From positions 1 to 16,850 of the forward strand of contig JAICLN010000039.1 of assembly GCA_025925615.1 (NCBI GenBank): a stretch of 16,850 bases of DNA. Direction: 5' to 3'. The notes beneath the pieces were generated by a model that was not told where the DNA came from, did no database searches, and saw only the letters and a list, made by a program, of their open reading frames with translations. Shown piece after piece: positions 14,982-16,850 of the stretch (positions are counted from its first letter, which is position 1; each line of letters opens with the position of its first letter). The stretch is from Actinomycetospora sp. GTDB taxonomy: Bacteria > Actinomycetota > Actinomycetes > Mycobacteriales > Pseudonocardiaceae. A program made the position numbers and the translations under genes.

Positions 14982-16079
14982 GACGTCGTAGTCGATGACG
15001 AGCTCGTCGGAGACCGGCACCGACTGGCACGTCAGGACGAAGCCGGCCTCGACCTCCTCGGTCTCGAGGGCGAAGTTGCGCTGCATGCGGACCTCGCCCG
15101 CGGTGACCTTCGCCCGGCACGTCCCGCACACCCCGCCCTTGCACGCGAACGGCAGGTCGGAGCGGATCTTCTGCGCGGCGTCGAGGACGAAGGCGTCGCG
15201 CGGGATCGTCGCGGTGACCGACCGGCCGTGCAGCACGATCGTCGCCTGGGCGCCGTCGTCGTCCGGGGCGTCCTCGTGACGCATCGGCTGCGGTGGCGGG
15301 GTGTCGACGTAGAACAGCTCGGCGTGCACCTTCTCGCGGCCGACGCCCAGCTCGGCCAGGAGGTCCCGGGCGCCGGTGACCATCTCCAACGGCCCGCACA
15401 GCCACCAGTGGTCGACCTGCGGGGTCGGCACCAACGACGTCAGGAGCATCGCCAGCTTCTCCCGGTCGAGCCGACCGGCGAAGATCTCGGCCTCCATCGG
15501 TTCGCGGGAGAGCACGTGGTCGAGCTGCAGCCGGGCGTGGTACCGGTCCTTGAGGTCGGCGAGCTCCTCGGTGAACATCACCGTGTCGACGCGCCGGTTG
15601 CCGTACAGCAGCGTGACGTGGGTGTCGGGGTGCGCGGCGAGGACGGTCGCGGCGATCGAGAGCACCGGGGTGATCCCGGAGCCGGCGGCGATCAGCGTGT
15701 GGTGCTCGCCCGGCTGCGGGTCCGGGGTGAAGCGGCCCTCGGGCGGGGCGACCTCCAGCTCGTCGCCGGCCGCGAGCCGGTCGACCAGCCACTCCGAGAA
15801 CAGCCCGGTCTCCACCCGGCGGACCCCGATCCGGGGCGCGGCCCCCTCGGGCGCGCAGATCGAGTACGAGCGGCGCTCCTCGGCGGCGCCGTCGTCCCCC
15901 CCGCCCGTCCGCACCGTGAGGTACTGGCCGGCGCGGAAGGCGAAGACGTCGGCGAGCGCGTCGGGGACGTCGAAGGTGACCGCGACGGCGTCGTCGGTGA
16001 GCCGCTCGACCCCCGCGACCCGCAGGCGGTGGAAGCCCGTCGCCACCGTCGTGTCGGCCTGGGTCGTCGGCGCGCTCAT
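14979..16079 (-). CDS. paaE: 1,2-phenylacetyl-CoA epoxidase reductase subunit PaaE
   Basis: The 366-residue reductase passes electrons from NADPH through FAD and a 2Fe-2S cluster to the PaaABC(D) di-iron epoxidase. The flavin domain shows RRSYSICA (69-76), and the nucleotide domain shows AAGSGITPVLS (131-141) and WLCGP (226-230). The C-terminal plant-type ferredoxin domain binds the cluster through Cys313, Cys318, Cys321 and Cys351. Domain order and length match the family (this subunit is also called PaaK in Pseudomonas). The ATG shares a base with the paaD stop (TGATG), and GAAGGA lies about seven bases upstream. The gene lies between paaD and paaZ, as expected for a phenylacetate operon. 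Confidence 0.96.
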   Translation of the reverse strand: MSAPTTQADTTVATGFHRLRVAGVERLTDDAVAVTFDVPDALADVFAFRAGQYLTVRTGGGDDGAAEERRSYSICAPEGAAPRIGVRRVETGLFSEWLVDRLAAGDELEVAPPEGRFTPDPQPGEHHTLIAAGSGITPVLSIAATVLAAHPDTHVTLLYGNRRVDTVMFTEELADLKDRYHARLQLDHVLSREPMEAEIFAGRLDREKLAMLLTSLVPTPQVDHWWLCGPLEMVTGARDLLAELGVGREKVHAELFYVDTPPPQPMRHEDAPDDDGAQATIVLHGRSVTATIPRDAFVLDAAQKIRSDLPFACKGGVCGTCRAKVTAGEVRMQRNFALETEEVEAGFVLTCQSVPVSDELVIDYDV

Positions 16080-16639
16080 CAGATGTCCTTCATGTGCTCG
16101 AAGGGCTCGCGGCACTCCCGGCAGCGGCGCAGTGCGGTGCAGGCCGTGGGTCCGAACCGGGAGAGCACCTCGGTGTCGGCGCTCCCGCACCGCGGGCAGG
16201 CGACCCGCTGCGGCGGGGGGGCCAGCGTCAGCGCGACCGGCCCGGTCGAGCGCGGCCCTACGTGCGCCGGCGGCGCCACCCCGGCCTCGGCCAGCTTGCG
16301 GCGGCCCTCGTCGGTGATGAGGTCGGTGGTCCACGGCGGGGTCAGCGACACCCGCACGTCGACCTCGCCGTACCCCGCCAGCTGCGCGCGCAGGTCGTCG
16401 GCCATCGCGTCGAGCGCGGGGCACCCGGCGTAGGTGGGGGTGATGGTGACGACGATCCGGCCGTCGGCGGCCACGACCGAGCGCAGCACGCCGAGGTCGG
16501 CGAGGGTCAGCATCGGCATCTCGGGGTCGGTCACCTCGGCGGCGACGGCCCACACGGTCCGGTGATCAGCGGGACGCCATGGTTCGTCGGGCCGGCTCAC
16601 CGGAGCAATGGCGTCCCGGTGATCGTCGATTGCGGCCAT
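16079..16639 (-). CDS. paaD: Phenylacetate degradation protein PaaD, DUF59/MIP18 family
   Basis: The 186-residue protein helps build or maintain metal centres of the phenylacetyl-CoA epoxidase. The DUF59 domain shows DPEMPMLTLADLGVLRSV (38-55) and TYAGCPALDAM (69-79) with the conserved Cys73. The C-terminus has a zinc-ribbon pattern, with Cys148-x2-Cys151, Cys167 and Cys173-x2-Cys176. Both parts are standard for PaaD. The ATG at 16639 shares a base with the paaC stop (TGATG); two in-frame GTG codons just upstream lie inside paaC and are less likely starts. No strong Shine-Dalgarno precedes it, so translation probably depends on paaC. Confidence 0.94.
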   Translation of the reverse strand: MAAIDDHRDAIAPVSRPDEPWRPADHRTVWAVAAEVTDPEMPMLTLADLGVLRSVVAADGRIVVTITPTYAGCPALDAMADDLRAQLAGYGEVDVRVSLTPPWTTDLITDEGRRKLAEAGVAPPAHVGPRSTGPVALTLAPPPQRVACPRCGSADTEVLSRFGPTACTALRRCRECREPFEHMKDI

Positions 16640-16850
16640 CACCACGTCGCCCCCGGGTGGGCGCGGGCGAGCGACTGCACGAGCGCGAGCACGCGGCCCA
16701 GCGCCTCGGTGTGCACCCCGTCGCGGCCGCCACGGCCGCCGACGAGCCCGACCGCCGCCCGCTCGGGGCGGGTCAGCCGCGCCACGGGGAGGACCTGGTC
16801 GACGTCGGCGTCCACCGCGGCGCGCAACGACGCCGGGTCGACGGCCACCC
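16639..16850 (-). CDS. paaC: 1,2-phenylacetyl-CoA epoxidase subunit PaaC, C-terminal part
   Basis: Only the last 70 or so residues are in the window; the gene continues past the right edge. The visible tail includes the segment GRGGRDGVHTEALGRVLA and ends LARAHPGATW. This is the conserved C-terminus of PaaC, the structural partner of catalytic PaaA in the epoxidase. The stop overlaps the paaD start. The call rests on this tail and on the order C-D-E of the following genes. PaaA and PaaB are expected just beyond the edge. Confidence 0.9.
   Translation of the reverse strand, partial: VAVDPASLRAAVDADVDQVLPVARLTRPERAAVGLVGGRGGRDGVHTEALGRVLALVQSLARAHPGATW

Noticed and set aside
13469..16433. Long forward open frames opposite paaZ, paaE and paaD
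   Set aside because: They are antisense to paa genes with complete catalytic motifs and only reflect the lack of stops in GC-rich DNA.

Overview
The window is dense, very GC-rich DNA with strongly G/C-biased third codon positions, frequent GTG starts and good Shine-Dalgarno sequences. It looks like an actinobacterial chromosome. A Pseudonocardiaceae-like organism is my best guess from overall gene style, but nothing in the window fixes the genus.

Layout, left to right. A forward ppa gene (inorganic pyrophosphatase) sits at 182-667 and converges, across a small hairpin, on a long leftward block. In transcription order that block is: a SpoIIAA-like STAS-domain protein (10397-9834); a DUF2795-like small protein overlapping it (9837-9496); a 249-bp spacer; a PhaB/FabG-type reductase (9246-8509); a ketoacyl synthase III fused to a large uncharacterised N-terminal domain (8459-6453); and a giant single-chain biotin-dependent acyl-CoA carboxylase (from 6430). 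The carboxylase has biotin carboxylase, biotin carrier and carboxyltransferase regions in one chain. It is interrupted by one in-frame amber codon at 2096-2098, and the rest of the carboxyltransferase stays open in the same frame down to 722.

A forward pair follows: a membrane acyl-lipid/acyl-CoA desaturase (10962-11855) and a small GlcG/HbpS-like protein (11994-12404). A 564-bp intergenic region rich in inverted repeats separates the desaturase from the divergent STAS gene.

The right end is part of a leftward phenylacetate degradation operon: paaC (partial, cut by the window edge), paaD, paaE, paaZ and paaI. Three of its four junctions are TGATG stop/start overlaps. At the fourth, the paaE stop codon runs into the paaZ ribosome binding site.

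How the genes could work together. The carboxylase would make malonyl-CoA (or another carboxylated acyl-CoA). The synthase could condense it, with loss of CO2, onto an acyl-CoA to give a 3-ketoacyl-CoA. The reductase would convert that to a 3-hydroxyacyl-CoA. This resembles an NphT7-type, malonyl-CoA-driven route to acetoacetyl-CoA and 3-hydroxybutyryl-CoA. The cassette is the best candidate here for a little-described system, and the amber codon raises the question of whether it still works in this strain. The pathway assignment is inference; the domain calls and the in-frame stop are read directly from the sequence.
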